A stretch of DNA of 64,000 nucleotides, taken from positions 34,816,575-34,880,574 of the forward strand of contig NC_049979.1 in the NCBI RefSeq assembly GCF_000003815.2, in the 5' to 3' direction. The DNA comes from Branchiostoma floridae (lineage: Eukaryota > Chordata > Leptocardii > Amphioxiformes > Branchiostomatidae). The notes beneath the pieces were generated by a model. The model ran no database searches. It was not told where the DNA came from and worked only from the letters and a program-made list of their open reading frames with translations. The position numbers and the translations under genes were made by a program. Within the stretch, counting starts at the first letter, position 1. Each line of letters starts with the position of its first letter. Below, piece after piece: positions 22,196 through 34,800 of the stretch.

Positions 22196-23180
22196 GCAAA
22201 CAGTTGGACGAGTCGCCACTGGTCTTCAACATCGAACTGTTGGATATACTGGACTCACCCCCCGCTCCTGACGCATTTGCGGAGATCGATAAGGATGGCG
22301 ATAAGCTGCTTTCTGTTGTGGAGGTAAGCCTTGTAGAAAGACACGGGAAGGAGGACGTTCTGTAATTAGAACGGCATAATCTATGGGCAGTTGTAAAAAA
22401 AATTCTTCTTTCGTTTGATAACCTTCGATGTACAGTGATAACGTTCCTTCTTTCTTAATACCATCGTGTTTAGATGTGTTTTCTTACATTTGAACCCTCG
22501 AAAATACTGGTTATAGTGATTTCACTGTTTTGTCATTGACGTGCTTTTCTTGCCTGTTTTACCTTGAAAAAAAGTATGCAAATTTCGGAACCATGTTGTC
22601 ATGAAGTAATAGAGAAGGACATGTACAGTATGGTGAATAAGAGATGGTAGCAGGACACAGCTTGTAGAGGTGACCCGTCACCTGTTTTGTCTCACCCTCC
22701 ATTTTGCAATGGGAAGTATAACAAACAATAAACAATCATTATTTTCCAACTATTCTTTGTTTATTTGCTTTTGGAGTTGGACAGACGAGGACAATGTGGC
22801 ACTGCACTCAAGTTAGTAACTTATATTAACGGTACCACATACACAGTGCAGACAGGGCGTAAAGGAAGCATTTTCTTTTACCTCCCCGGCCGAAGTCAGA
22901 TGCCCATTTTTACGTACTTACCTATTTTTTCACCTGGTGAAGTGAGGAAAGTCCACCTATTTTTTTTTCTTCTTATTTGTCCTTACCTATCGTCTTGGTT
23001 TTCTCCCTTAAAGGTTCAAGACTACGTGAAGACGCGCTCGTGGCGGACGGTCTTGAGATCCCCGACGGGAAGAACATGACTGAGGTATTGTGGGAAATCT
23101 TCCAGCACGAGGACCGAGATCGCGACGGCTTCATCTCCCACTCGGAGTTTTCCGGCCCGAAAACGCACGAAGAACTTTAA
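22196..23180 (+). pseudogene. FKBP-type ER prolyl isomerase C-terminal (EF-hand) fragment
   Basis: Exon 22196-22323 reads SPLVFNIELLDILDSPP, the end of an FKBP domain, followed by the EF-hand loop DKDGDKLLSVVE. Exon 23014-23180 starts VQDYV and continues as DALVADGLEIPDGKN, then a second EF-hand, HEDRDRDGFISHSEF, and the C-terminal tetrapeptide HEEL. This order matches the small ER FKBPs with two EF-hands (FKBP7/FKBP14 type), whose HDEL/HEEL end retains them in the ER. A one-base loss or two-base gain between 23025 and 23028 breaks the frame after VQDYV. No exons for the catalytic domain or signal peptide were found upstream. It is probably a decayed partial duplicate. A sequencing error plus missing exons is the alternative. 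Confidence 0.65.
22763..22960 (-). mobile_element. tRNA-derived SINE, copy B (truncated)
   Basis: This sits in the intron of the FKBP-like fragment. It shares GTGGCACTGCACTCAAGTTA and CGAAGTCAGATGCCCATTTT-like text with the copies at 119-400 and 44535-44850, but the tRNA-like right end is missing. Confidence 0.6.
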
Positions 23181-23339
23181 CGACCATTCCCGAAGCGTCC
23201 CGAATCATGTTTCCCGACCGGCTTCACGGACTTTGACGAAAACTGCCGAACTGGTTTACGACTAGCGACGAGCGTCAGCGGAAACTGACGAGTTCGTTTG
23301 TGAATCGTTTCAGAGTCAGGCAGCAGCAAGCACCACGCT

Positions 23340-23522
23340 AGATCATCTTTATCCGCGGGGTAACCAATATCCGTTGTTTTTCGAGCCGACGGGTGAAGTT
23401 TTAAACTGCAATGTACTGAAAACAATGCAATTTGAAACCAGCGTCCGTCGACGTGATATCCCCAAATACCCAGTTTTTTAAAGCAACGGATATAGGTTAC
23501 CCAACGGATAAAGGTGAATTGG
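23340..23522. mobile_element. ~180-bp MITE-like element, copy 1
   Basis: The left end (CTTTATCCGCGGGGTAACCA then ATATCCGTTG) is the inverse of the right end (CAACGGATAAAGGTGAATTG with GGATATAGGTTACCC). A second copy lies at 49450-49632. Short, non-coding and bounded by inverted repeats, it fits a miniature inverted-repeat transposable element. Confidence 0.7.
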
Positions 23523-26036
23523 CGTTAAATTTTAAGGATGACATCGTATTGAACTAAGACGCAAACATGTGCCTACTGACGGCATGTTTGATATTTTGCC
23601 ATAGAACTCATATATAAAAAAACTATCATTTTCGGTATGTTGACCATTGCCGTAAGGAGACAAAGCTATTGTCCCTTTTTTTTTAAAATAAGGCGTCATT
23701 CGATGCTGACGGCATCTATACAATTTTCTTGCTCTTATAAAGTTTCACTAAGACTGTGTATTCGCTATGTTTGTATGAATAAGATCTTTTTGCAAAGTGA
23801 ACAGTTTTCCGAAGTGTTCTACAAGTTTGTTTGTTTGTTTGTTTGTTTGTATGTATGTTTTATTGGGATCTCCACAAATCCTTCTACATGCCAGAGTCTA
23901 CAGTTAGGCATGTGTATTGGGTGGAATACTATGCCAGAACTTGGTTTGTTGAAAGAAACCTTTTCCTTGTGAAATGCTGGCATTTTTGAGCTGGAAATTA
24001 CAGGTAAGGGTTTTGGCTATTTCATTTTGTAAATAGAAAACAAGATTTAGTGATGTTTGGGGTGTCCTGGACAGTCTAGAAGATGCGTTTCCATGTCCTC
24101 CCAGAGAGGCCAAAAGTCACTAGAGTTCGTTCTGCTGAGTTCGTTCTGCTGCGGTGTTGACCTTTGAATGAATATGAATATGATAGACACTTTCTAGCCG
24201 GTAGAAGTCGGACTTCGCTGCCAATGTGAGTTTTCCACTGACTAAACCCCAGGTAGGCGACTTTTGACAGCCTTTGACTTATATGTTTTCTACGAAACTG
24301 CATTGGTGGGCCTACAAGTCCCCGTGTTTGTGCCAATGTGACATAGTTTTTCATGTGTGAGAAGTCGGTCTGTGTGTGCCTGCGATGCTAGCACGTTAGG
24401 ATGCGGTCTGAATACCTATACTTCTGTCTCACTTAAGGTACACTAGAAATACAAGAACGTCAAACCAATGTGGCATCATGCATCGCCAGTTTATTCTTCA
24501 CGAAGAAGTTTTTTTCCAACAAGAAGCAATGCCCTTAACAAGAAACACCTGTTCCAACATACCTTCCATTGTATTTTGGAGAATTTAATAAACAAATAAA
24601 TAGATTAACTCTTGCACAACGTTGATGAATTATACTTTTCCTACGAAGTGCGATATTATTTTCTATAGTGGATGGCCATTTGGCTCACCATAGAGAACAA
24701 GAACATGCATGTTAAATTACATTTAACACTCAACCTTCCAATAAGAAAGGCGTTCTTAATTGTATTGAATTCCTGTTACGTTATATACATTATAAACAAA
24801 TTTTCCATTGATACCCCTGTACCGCACTATTCACAGTCATTTGAATAGAGTAAATCACCATATGATTGCATTCTTTCAAATTTGGAAATGTCAACATTTT
24901 TTTTTCATATGTTCTTTCTGGTTGCCAAATACCATGACATTAATCATGCTCACATTTCCCACACAGACGAATATTAGTATTTACGTTACATAAAGCAGGT
25001 TTGCTGCATGAAGACAGTTTTTATGGGCATTTTTCAGTTGTCATTAGTAGAAGCTGGGATTTAAGTTTATAATCAGCGGATTTTTAAATGATTTGAAAAA
25101 AAAATCACAAGTTTGTATCAATGATATAAAATAGTATACTATTACTCTGTTTCTTGCAAACCAAATATCTTGTTTATATAAGGTACATGTTTTTGTAACA
25201 TTTACATGTACAGCTTCATGACGACATCTCCGACTACCACAAATACACCCTTTACCTTACGTGCTTGTACAAAATTGACAGTGTTTTCTCTTTACTCTGA
25301 CTATATGATACATACATACACATACATACTAATGCTTCTCTCGCTCTCATGGCAGGGAGGGAGCTCGTCTGTGCATGTATGTTTGTGCGTGTCTGTCTGT
25401 CTGTGAGTTTGTGTCTTTGCCAGTGTGTGTTCCCTCTGGAACGTTCGCAGCACGACTAATGCTTCTCTTAATGTTAAAAACCATCAAGAACCTAGCTCCA
25501 TAGAGTATGATATCCATATACAAAAGCACTTGGACTTACTTGTCTCAATCATTTCACAATTTCCACCTTGCTGCTCACGAATAGTCACTAAGGGGTTTAT
25601 TTGGCTGCATCCAAATATTCCGTGTTGTATCCAAATATTCCTATATATGTCTAGCATGCAAAGCAATCTACAAAGATTCCGAATCACAACAACTCACGTC
25701 ACTGAAATACGGACAGAGAGAGGGGAAAAATAAATAATAGCGTGACATATCCAACACTAAAATGGCAGTGAATGGCATTCACAAGTCACCGAGTCACTGA
25801 AAGTTTAGCTAATAGTACTGGCTGCTGTCTGTATGTAGGGAAAGCTAAAGGCAAGGGGAGGCTAAAGGTATCGGTATGTTCTTCGAGACAACCGTCAGAT
25901 CAAAGAGAGTCATAGGAATTGGTCATGCAACAACCGCGGGCTCAAGGGAGGGGGGCATTGTTTGGGCTCGTCTGTGTATGTATGTATGTGTGTGAGTGTC
26001 TGTCTATCTGTGAGTTTGTGTTTGTGCCAGTGTGTG
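23523..26036. other. Intergenic, no supported gene
   Basis: A/T-rich DNA with GTTT and GTAT simple tracts (about 23828-23856). A dispersed pair at 25365-25455 and 25970-26062 shares ATGTATGTTTGTG-like text and CTGGAACGTTCGCAG or CTGGAACGCTCGCAG. No exon was recognised on either strand. Confidence 0.5.
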
Positions 26037-26042
26037 TTTATT
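26037..26042 (-). terminator. AATAAA (minus strand), candidate poly(A) signal of the 7TM gene
   Basis: TTTATT on the + strand, about 690 bp beyond the stop codon of the minus-strand receptor gene. It lies within a dispersed repeat, so this assignment is tentative. Confidence 0.35.
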
Positions 26043-26191
26043 CTGGAACGCTCGCAGAACGACTCCCTTTAGCCTTGGTCTTCTGTAATCTCCAAGCAGA
26101 TCAATGTGCTAAAACAGTGTCCACCTGGATACTGTTTTCCCACCGGTAGATCCATTTGGAGATTAGTTCTCCTCCACATCAGCCAAGGTTG

Positions 26192-26737
26192 TCATGGAAA
26201 CGGCTCCACTGGCTGCTGCACCATTTTCCTCTGCAGTGGTTTGCTGGTTGTTGACAGTGGCGGTACCTTCTTTGTGAGCTTCAGCCAGAGGAGGGTGTGC
26301 CCTGGTCTCCTCCAAATCGGCGACATTTTCCATGGGTTTGACTGTTCCATCTTCACCTGCAGTCGTTTGCTGGTTGGACCTGCGGTAGTTTGCTGGTTGG
26401 TAACAGTGGCGGTTCCTCCGTTGTTCTGGTGAGCTTCAGGAAGAGAAGAGCATGCCGTGGTCTCCTCCACATCGGTGGCAGACCGTATGTCTGCAGTAGG
26501 GTCGGCTCCACCTACCACTGCCCCGGCTTCACTTGCGGCGGTCTGCTGGCTGCTTGCAGATGCGGTTCCTCCAGGTCTGTCCTGTTGAGGCTCATCGCAA
26601 TGAGCGCGTGCATTGTTCTCCCTTACAACTGCAACAGTTGCCATGGGGATTTCCTCAGTAGAGCCGGTTCCATCTTCCTTTACCTCTGTCTCACCTGCGG
26701 TGTTCTCATCGACGTGCACAGCAGCTAAAGTTGCCAT
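26192..26737 (-). other. Open frame continuing the receptor tail in another frame
   Basis: Overlapping the last 13 bases of the receptor CDS, a different frame stays open for 181 codons. It reads acidic Thr/Glu-rich text with repeats of GSTEEIPMAT and phrases such as RSATDVEETT. The receptor tail itself has DSATDVAMTTPTDVEENKT, a clearly related composition. A small indel near 26750-26790 would therefore have shortened a longer ancestral tail, or this is a low-complexity 3' UTR that arose from the tail by repeat expansion. Confidence 0.4.
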
Positions 26738-28834
26738 GGGGATTTCCTCAGTAGAGCCGGCTCCACCTGCCTTTCACCCCCGATGCTCTGCCGCCTGCCA
26801 GCGGAGACGGTTCGACCTCCGATGACCCGCCGGGCCCTGGCTGTGGAGGTTCGTCCTTTCCCTGGCTGAAGTCGCGTCTTGTTCTCCTCGACATCAGTGG
26901 GAGTTGTCATGGCTACGTCTGTAGCTGAGTCGGTTCTAGCAGCTGTCATCTTAGTGCTCCCTTTGATGGTCGACCGGCTGGTACCAGTGGTGGTGGTTCG
27001 TCCACTGTCCTGATCTGGTTCGGCCAGACCCAAGCGTGCTCTGATCGCAGACCTCCATTTCTTCAACATCTTTGACGTTATTGTCAGTATCATGGCCAGT
27101 AGAAGGCCCTGAGAAGCGTTCAGCACGATGAAGAAGTACTCGACAGCTCTGCTGTTGACGTAAGGATAGATGAAGCCGAGAAGCCAAGTGAACCCCATCA
27201 GATAGGAGAACCGCACGTAGACCCAGGCCTTGGTACTGTTTGAGCGCGTCAGTGCAGCGTCTGCTATCTTAAACGACTTCCGTATGGCCAGCAAGACAAA
27301 AGTGACCAAGACGGCATTAACCAGAAAGGCACAGAGGACAGGAACTCCGAAAGCCACCAGACTGGCAGTCGGATTGCCGATCCAACAGTTCTCTCCGTAC
27401 CCCACCCTGACAGAACTGCCGAACTCCACGATCACTGTCAGTACTACTACAGGCACCGGCATCAGACAGGTATACAAGCGGTACTGGTACAGTTGGACTC
27501 TTTCTAAACCGTCACCAAACGTAAGAAAGAGATCAATAGCAAGCGCGTTCATGGATGTGAAGATGGTCAGCAGGAGGTAGTGCAGAAGTATGGCGAACAC
27601 TGTACAGCCCACTCCGAGAGGGACCCACACACGAACCACAAACATGGCTTCAGCAAATGCCGTGCATGCCATCATCTGAACCTTCAGCTTTTCCGCGACT
27701 CTTTCCCACTGGCCAGACCGGACAGAGTAGACCGCGCAGACAACCACGGCTACGGCAGACACTGTGACAAGCCCCAGGGTTAACCAGCCCTGGTATGGGT
27801 CCCTGCTGGTAGTCGTGAAGTGCGGCAGTATGCACTCCCCGCAGATCGAAGCTGTTGTGTTCAGAATGGCCACCTGCTCAGGTGGGCAGGACACGTTAGA
27901 ACTCAGCAGGTGGACGCTGCCATTGGGAAGGACACGGAACTCTTCAGCTGTGAACGTCAAAGCGGGTTCGCTGCAGTTTTGTGCGGGGATAGTTTTGTTT
28001 GATGAGCCGTGAGTTCTACGGGAGGACGAGAGGAGCCTGCATGTGTCTGTGAAGGGATCATATACAGTACCGGCGGGGCACTGATTGGGACTGTTTCCAC
28101 CACCCCCATAGGCATTAAAGTTGAACAGGTTAGTTAGTGAGAATCTGTCTGGACAGTGTGAGTGTTTGCAGTCGATACTCTGACCGCTGTCGCTATCCCG
28201 AGTGTTATTACACCATAAGTGTGTGGTTGCCGTTAGAGAGAGTCCTTCGCAAAGAGCACAGTGGATATTTCTGTAAATCTTATGTCCGATGCCTATTGGA
28301 TAACTATAGGACCTACAGGCAGTAATGTTACAAGTCTCGTGGGAAATATCAGACTGGACACATCGTCTATCATATGAGTCTCCTGAAGGGATGAACATTA
28401 CTTTGTTCGTTCCAGTGCAATCTTCCGAACTATCAGTGATGCTATTGTAGGCCTGTGAACCTACATGGGTGTGTGAGGACAGATTAAGCAGTCCTGAACA
28501 CTCCACTTCGGAATCCCATAAGGTTACGTCTGTTAAAGACGCGTTGTTACACATTGCACAGAATATGTTTCTGTAGGGGGCTCCATTCACAAGTAATCCA
28601 GACCCCACAAGCGTAGAAGTATGTACCACGGGCATCCGGTAAACCAGATCACCCGGGTTGAAGGGATCCGCCTGTTTCACGCACTGATCCCTGGTGACGT
28701 CATCCGTCCAGTCGTCAGGGCAGTCGCCAACCATCCAATAGGACCTCCTAACGGTCAGAGAATTCACAAATCCGGACACACAGCTCCACTTCAGCTGGTG
28801 GTAGTCAGGGGGCGCTGCAGCAAAGCTGTCTTCT
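26725..28834 (-). other. Last exon: Cys-rich ectodomain, 7TM domain and tail
   Basis: The exon begins EEDSFAAAPP in phase with the SMB exon. It holds two similar motifs, APYRNIFCAMCNNASL and HKIYRNIHCALCEGLSL (residues about 570-585 and 669-685), a pattern seen ahead of the 7TM in several invertebrate SMB-containing class B-like receptors. TM1 begins at WLTLGLVTVSAVAVVVCAV (834) and TM7 ends near 1070. The whole 7TM region is in one exon without introns, unlike the ectodomain. The tail is rich in Thr, Ser and Arg. Confidence 0.88.
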
Positions 28835-31800
28835 CTGTAGCGGGTGTAATGAAGTCAACAGTTACTGAGTTAGTCACGCTACGAAAAACTACAATTCTGT
28901 AAAGTTATTCATCTTCTTGAAGAAATACCATGTGTGTTTTCATATGTTTTGCAAAGGGATATCAACACGAGGTCAGGATTCTCTGTCACCATGGAAACCA
29001 TTCAGAGCCATGTTTGGCTCTATCACCATGGTAACCAGCAACTCTGACATGCTTTATTGTTAGTATATGCATGTCTTCATAAAGAGATGCGTGCTGGTCA
29101 TTCAGGCCGACCACTAGTAATAAACGAGTGCTGGAAGCCTGTCAGGAAAATTGAGGTCTACTTACTCGTAGTCCTGACAACAGTCACCGAAAAAGCTGCA
29201 GTCGTTGTCACAATAACACAGTCTACCTTTGCCGAAAGGAAACTCACCACAGGTATAGGCTTCTTTGCAGCCCTGGCCGATAAAATCCAGTGACAGAGGA
29301 TCTGGGAAAACAAATGAGCGAATAAATGGCTGTCGGTACAGAACAACTTGACTGTTTTTTTAACCTTACGTTTCAGATGATTGTTGATGCATACTTTGCA
29401 GTTAAGTCAAGATATCTTTCTACACCACTGGGTATGGTACAACTTATAACCGAGTTCATCACAAGGAAAATCTTCCACGAGGAAAAAGCTCTTCTACGAT
29501 CTTTCTAGTCTGGTATACAAACCTTTTAAAGCTACTGAGTCTTTCTTCTTCTTACACATACAGAGTATTACGGGACAAGGCGCCTATAATAGGTTAGGCT
29601 ACCAGGCTAGATCATTCGACGAAAGAGACGAATTCTGTTTGGGTCGTTCTTTCGGATCACGAAGTTTGGGCATTCAAGATGTATTTTTACATATCTGTAA
29701 GTAAAATTTGAGTACCGAGAATAAATCATAACTTTAGATTTACTAACCAGCACATTCCATCACATTGCAGTAGTCCCAACTTTGGGTCCCGTCCGTGGTG
29801 TAGCACCAGGGCCGCTGCTTGTTGTCAGGGTTACGACAGAAGTTCTCCTCCAGGCCTGCATCAGGATGAGCCTGTGGTGTGTGGGGATGACTGTGGGGGG
29901 ACTGGGAGTCCCATCTCTGACACACCCGGTCTCCTGCCCTGTACAGACATACGGTATGGTGTTAAATGTGTTAAGAGCCTGTGGTGTGTGGGGATGGCTA
30001 TGGGGGGACTGGGAGTCCCATCTCTGACACACCCGGTCTCCTGCCCTGTACAGATATATGGTATATAAACGTGTAAAGAGCCTGTGGTGTGTGGGGATGG
30101 CTGTGGGGGGACTGGGAGTCCCATCTCTGACGCACTCGGTCTCCTGCCCTGTACAGATATACGGTATTTAAACGTGTAAAGAGCCTGTGGTGTGTCGTGT
30201 GGGGATGGCTGTGGGGGGACTGGGAGTCCCATCTCTGACACACTCGGTCTCCTGCCCTGTACAGATATACGGTATATAAACGTGTAAAGAGACTGTAGTG
30301 TGTGGGGGACTGGGAGTCCCATCTCTGACACACCGTGGGGATGGCTGGAAATGAATGAATGAATGTACATTTGTCGTTCTTCTTCTATTCTCAGTACTTT
30401 GTAGGTTACTAAGCTTTCCAGCTAACCCCACCTGTTAATCTGTCCCGCATAGCTCCTCCCCCTATCCGCTCACCTGTTAATCTGTCCCGCATAGCTCCTC
30501 CCCATGTCCGCTCACCTGTTAATCTGTCCCGCATAGCTCCTCCCCCTATCCGCTCACCTGTTAATCTGTCCCGCATAGCTCCTCCCCCTATCCGCTCACC
30601 TGTTAATCTGTCCCGCATAGCTCCTCCCCCTATCCGCTCACCTGTTAATCTGTCCCGCATAGCTCCTCCCCCTATCCGCTCACCTGTTGATCTGTCCCGC
30701 ATAGCTCCTCCCCCTATCCGCTCACCTGTTAATCTGTCCCGCATAGCTCCTCCCCCTATCCGCTCACCTGTTAATCTGTCCTGCATAGCTCCTCCCCCTA
30801 TCCGCTCACCTGTTGATCTGTCCCGCATAGCTCCTCCCCCTATCCGCTGCGTAGAAGCACCGAGTCGGTGGAGCTGAAACAGAAAACCACGTCAGGGCAG
30901 AAGATACAAAAACCGGATAAGATATTTTGACCATTAAGAAATGTCCCCACAATCCATCCATCCCTAGGATGAACCAAAAGTCTTCAACTTTGGACAAATT
31001 TAGGGGGAACAATAAGTCTTCAAAATTAAGGATCATAAATGACAAAAAAACGCCTATCTTAGGAGCAGCTAGCTTCGTCAACGTGGAGAGTAGACTATAG
31101 ATGTAGCGATAGAGCCTTAGAGTTACAATGAGTTTAACAATGTGTCAAAAATTTAGATAAATGTTGATACATATCATCATTCAAGCTTGTGTTTGTAGGA
31201 GCATGATCTTTAAACAGCGCACAAAAGTTGAAGTTACCGTCACAGGCGAAGACCTCCTCGCAGTACATCCACCTGATGAGCGGGTTGTTTGTGTAGCACC
31301 ACGGCCTGTCCTTCCCGTCCGGGTTCCGGCAGTAGTTCCGCTCCAGCCCTGCCCGTGGGTGGGCCTGGGGAGTGTGGTTATGGGGGTGGGGGTACTGAGA
31401 TGTCCAGAACTGACAGGTGTCGCTCCGGTTTGCAATCCCCCTGTAGCTCGCCCCTCTGTCATGTAGATAGTAACAGTCTGCGGACATAAAACGTTACATC
31501 GTAAACGTTGTGCACGAAAGGACTCTACATTCCTAACAGCAGGCACAGAAATTCTGGACGTGGTCGATTGTGGTAAACTTTAACTCACAACTATAGCCCT
31601 ACACATGAGACAGCTAAACTAAGTAAAAGTACCAGCCTATAGCTTGATGGAAACATGAGATGAATAAGATTATTGCAAGCAACTGACGATTTTATGTTTA
31701 GCTCCTAAATATTCTGCAGGAACTTATCCTTGTATCGTTAGAGGCCACTGTGAATAATTCATGATCAGTTCTGTGTACAATTTGAAGAGGTTGTCAGTAA

Positions 31801-34800
31801 ATACTGTGTGTGCAGAACTCACCACAGTTCCTCTCGTCACTGTTGTCCCCACAGTCGTCTCTACCGTTACAGCGAGTAGCCGGGTGGAACAGGGCGCCAT
31901 TGTCACAGGCAGAGGCACCTGAGGGGCAGAAAATATCCGCCATCACAGTCCAATACAGAAACCCAAAACGCCTGAGAGGCTCTTAGAGTCTTGTTTTGTT
32001 GTAAATTTGTAGTAAATAAAAAGAATCAGCTTTGCAGTGGGAGTAAATACTTACCTTCTCCGCTGCTGCAGTCCACCCTGCCCTGCCGCTCGCCTGTAGC
32101 AAACAGAAGTAGAAACATCAAACCTGCATGGCCGTGAATATTATACTGTTTGCCCATCTTTTATGTTGAAAGATAAACAAGTTAGTGGATATAAAGACAG
32201 GGCAATAATTTTGTACAAGCATGAAAACAGATACAAAGCACATTTTAAACAACAGATATAACCGCGCATTCAGCCATCTTTGTCTCATTTGCAACAGCTG
32301 CAGTAGGTTTGTAGCAAGAGCAAACATGTTACCAATGAAGGCATTGGGGTGGTAATATAAAATTTCTACCAAGTCATAAAAGCTAGCATCGTAATTTGGA
32401 AAGTCGATCATAGAAAGACTACCTGGCAATTTCAAAGGTCCAACTCAAGAAAATCAGAGTTTTATTCATTAAACAACAGATTTACAGGTAAGGAGAAAAG
32501 GAGGAAAGAAAAGGAGACATGTTAGTTCTGTGTGTCCATACTCACAGCAGTTCTGCTCGTCTGTGTTGTCTCCACAGTCGTCATTTCCGTCACACACGAG
32601 TGCCTTACTGATGGTGGCTCCGTTCGGACACATCTCATCGTCTAGAGTAAAGAAGACAGAAAGTCGTCGGAAAAGTGTAAAAATATGCACTCAAGTTCAT
32701 GCGCGTAGAATGCAGCTGGTAGACAAAAGATGAAGACACATCTCACAACATGTAATGCACAGAACTGGCCTGTGCTAAAGTTTGTTCATTTCTAGACTCT
32801 TCTGTTACAACTTTTGTCTGTTTGGTTCGTGCCTTACCGCAGTTTTCTTCATCGCTTCCGTCGTCACAGTCCACTATCCCGTCACAGATCACCTCGTGCA
32901 CGTCACAGTCCCCGTCCGTACAGACCGTCCTGTCCAGCCCGGAACAAGCTGGGCGAACAGAAGGAGATACAGGGTCTGTTTTAATCACAGGAATGTTACG
33001 TTTTGGGCCGCTCCAAGCTGTCGATGGACCTTCATGATATTCGGTAGGTGGTTTGCAATCGAGGAGACTAAGGTCAAGTTCGATAACGTGTACCGTATCT
33101 TCTACCATTAAAACTGCTATGTATTTTTGTTTGTTCGTTTGTTTGTTCGTTTGTTTGTTCGTTCGTTTGTTTGTTCGTTTGTTTGTTCGTTTGTTTGTTC
33201 GTTTGTTTGTTTGTTTGTAAACAACATAACTTATGAAGCCATAGGTGCATCTTCATATTTGGTAGGTGGGTTGATGTGAAAACAAAGGTCAAGTTAGATA
33301 ATGGGCCTTCTAGCGCCTTTCTGTGGTACTGCAGCAGAATTTCTGTGTTTCAGATCTTGTAAGAAGCTACGATTGCTGCAGACGACGTTTTGGAATTCCA
33401 ACCAATGTTTGTAAATGGGTACCTACACTACTAAATATAGATTTGCCTCATTAAAGATTGATTACTGTCGCTGTGAGAATGCCTGTAAAGGCAGGGTATA
33501 TGTTTTGGTATCTCGTTTGTTTTCAATTTCTCCTGGACCGGCTGATATAGCTGAGAACATATTAGACCAAAATTGCAAAATACTGGTTATATCACATGAT
33601 TTAAAATAAAGCAGAATTGCTTTTCTATATACTACAAATATGTCCATTAACTTTCCAAAGTAAGAACACAAGACTATTTTTATATTGTAAACATGTGGTA
33701 TGCATTATGGTTTCCACATATCATCCTTCGTGAAATCTTTTGACAGTGACGATTTGATTAAGAAGCATTTATGGGATTCTCTATGATCTGCTATCATTAC
33801 CCTGTTGCTATATATAGACATGCCATTCACAAACTTTACCACATTCACGGACGAGAAAATGACAGAACCGACAAATTATTGAAAAAGTTGGGCCTTTGTC
33901 TTTCTCAGCTTTTAAAAACGAAACCCAACCTGTCTAGATGTAGCCAACACCAGCATTCGAGTAGTCTCCTTTTTACAATAATGTTTACCACTGTTCATTG
34001 TCACATGTATGTCTTCTATGCATATGTTTCTACCATGTACCTCTGGGCATGAACTTGAAAATAAACTTTCATTTCAGTACATAAGTAATAGTGAGTACTT
34101 ACCCTGGAGAAACTCTATCTCGCTGATTTCCCTCCGCCCTCCATCCAGAAACTGCAGGCGCCAAGTCTGTGCTGTGGCGAGGAGTCCGGTCAGGTCAACT
34201 CCGTTCAGACTTATTTTGTCCACCCTTTTATACGGATGGCTGACGTGCGCCACTTCAGTATAGCGTCTTCCCGTCCATCTCCTGACCGTGACGTCCATGT
34301 CTCCGCTCTCCTCCTCACCCTGGTACCACATCCGGATCCGCGACAGCGTCATGGACGTCTGCAGGTCAAACGTCAGCTGCCAGGTGGCCTCATCATCTCC
34401 ACGTCTCCAAGTCGTCTTGAAGTTGGAGTCCAAGACGTACCCGGCGACATGTCGGACTCCGTCGTCGCCCTTCCATTGGTCCGGTGTCACCCATGTCGGG
34501 TCGGTCTCCACCCAGCCGCCTGTCGGTAATAGAAGCCTTTCATTAATGTTTTACGGAGGTGTGTATAAAGGCGGTTTTACACAGCGGGAAATGTCTGTAT
34601 CACGGAGGCATGTATAAAGGCGGTTTTACACAGCGGGAAATGTCTGTATCACGGAGGCATGTATAAAGGCGGTTTTACACAGCGGGAAATGTCTGTATCA
34701 CGGAGGCATGTATAAAGGCGGTTTTACACAGCGGGAAATGTCTGTATCACGGAGGCATGTATAAAGGCGGTTTTACACAGCGGGAAATGTCTGTATCACG

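Larger units (their letters stand above)
29748..31477 (-). other. Two kringle domains
   Basis: Kringle 1 is one exon (31477-31238): CYYLHDRGASYRG, CQFWTSQYPHPHNH, NYCRNPDGKDRPWCYT and MYCEEVFAC. Kringle 2 is split: exon 30873-30810 gives CFYAADRGRSYAGQINR, and exon 29938-29748 gives CQRWDSQSPHSHPHTPQAH, ENFCRNPDNKQRPWCYT and YCNVMECA. Both have the six kringle cysteines and the NPDxxxRPWCYT block. Kringles bind lysine, proteins or membranes in clotting and growth-factor proteins. Here they sit just above a 7TM domain. Confidence 0.9.

Noticed and set aside
26192-26737. Separate 181-aa gene on the minus strand
   Set aside because: It begins inside the receptor's last codons and resembles the receptor tail. 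It is more likely a frame-shifted remnant than an independent gene.
29861-30370. Long open frame with repeated CQRWDSQSPHSHPH, suggesting several kringles
   Set aside because: Only the first 20 or so residues of a kringle are repeated, followed by intronic text. Just one unit continues into the conserved NPDxxxRPWCYT part.
30409-30828. 139-codon open frame of RDRLTGERIGGGAM-type repeats on the minus strand
   Set aside because: The 42-bp period is a multiple of three, so one frame stays open by chance. The kringle frame through the same DNA has a TGA in every unit.
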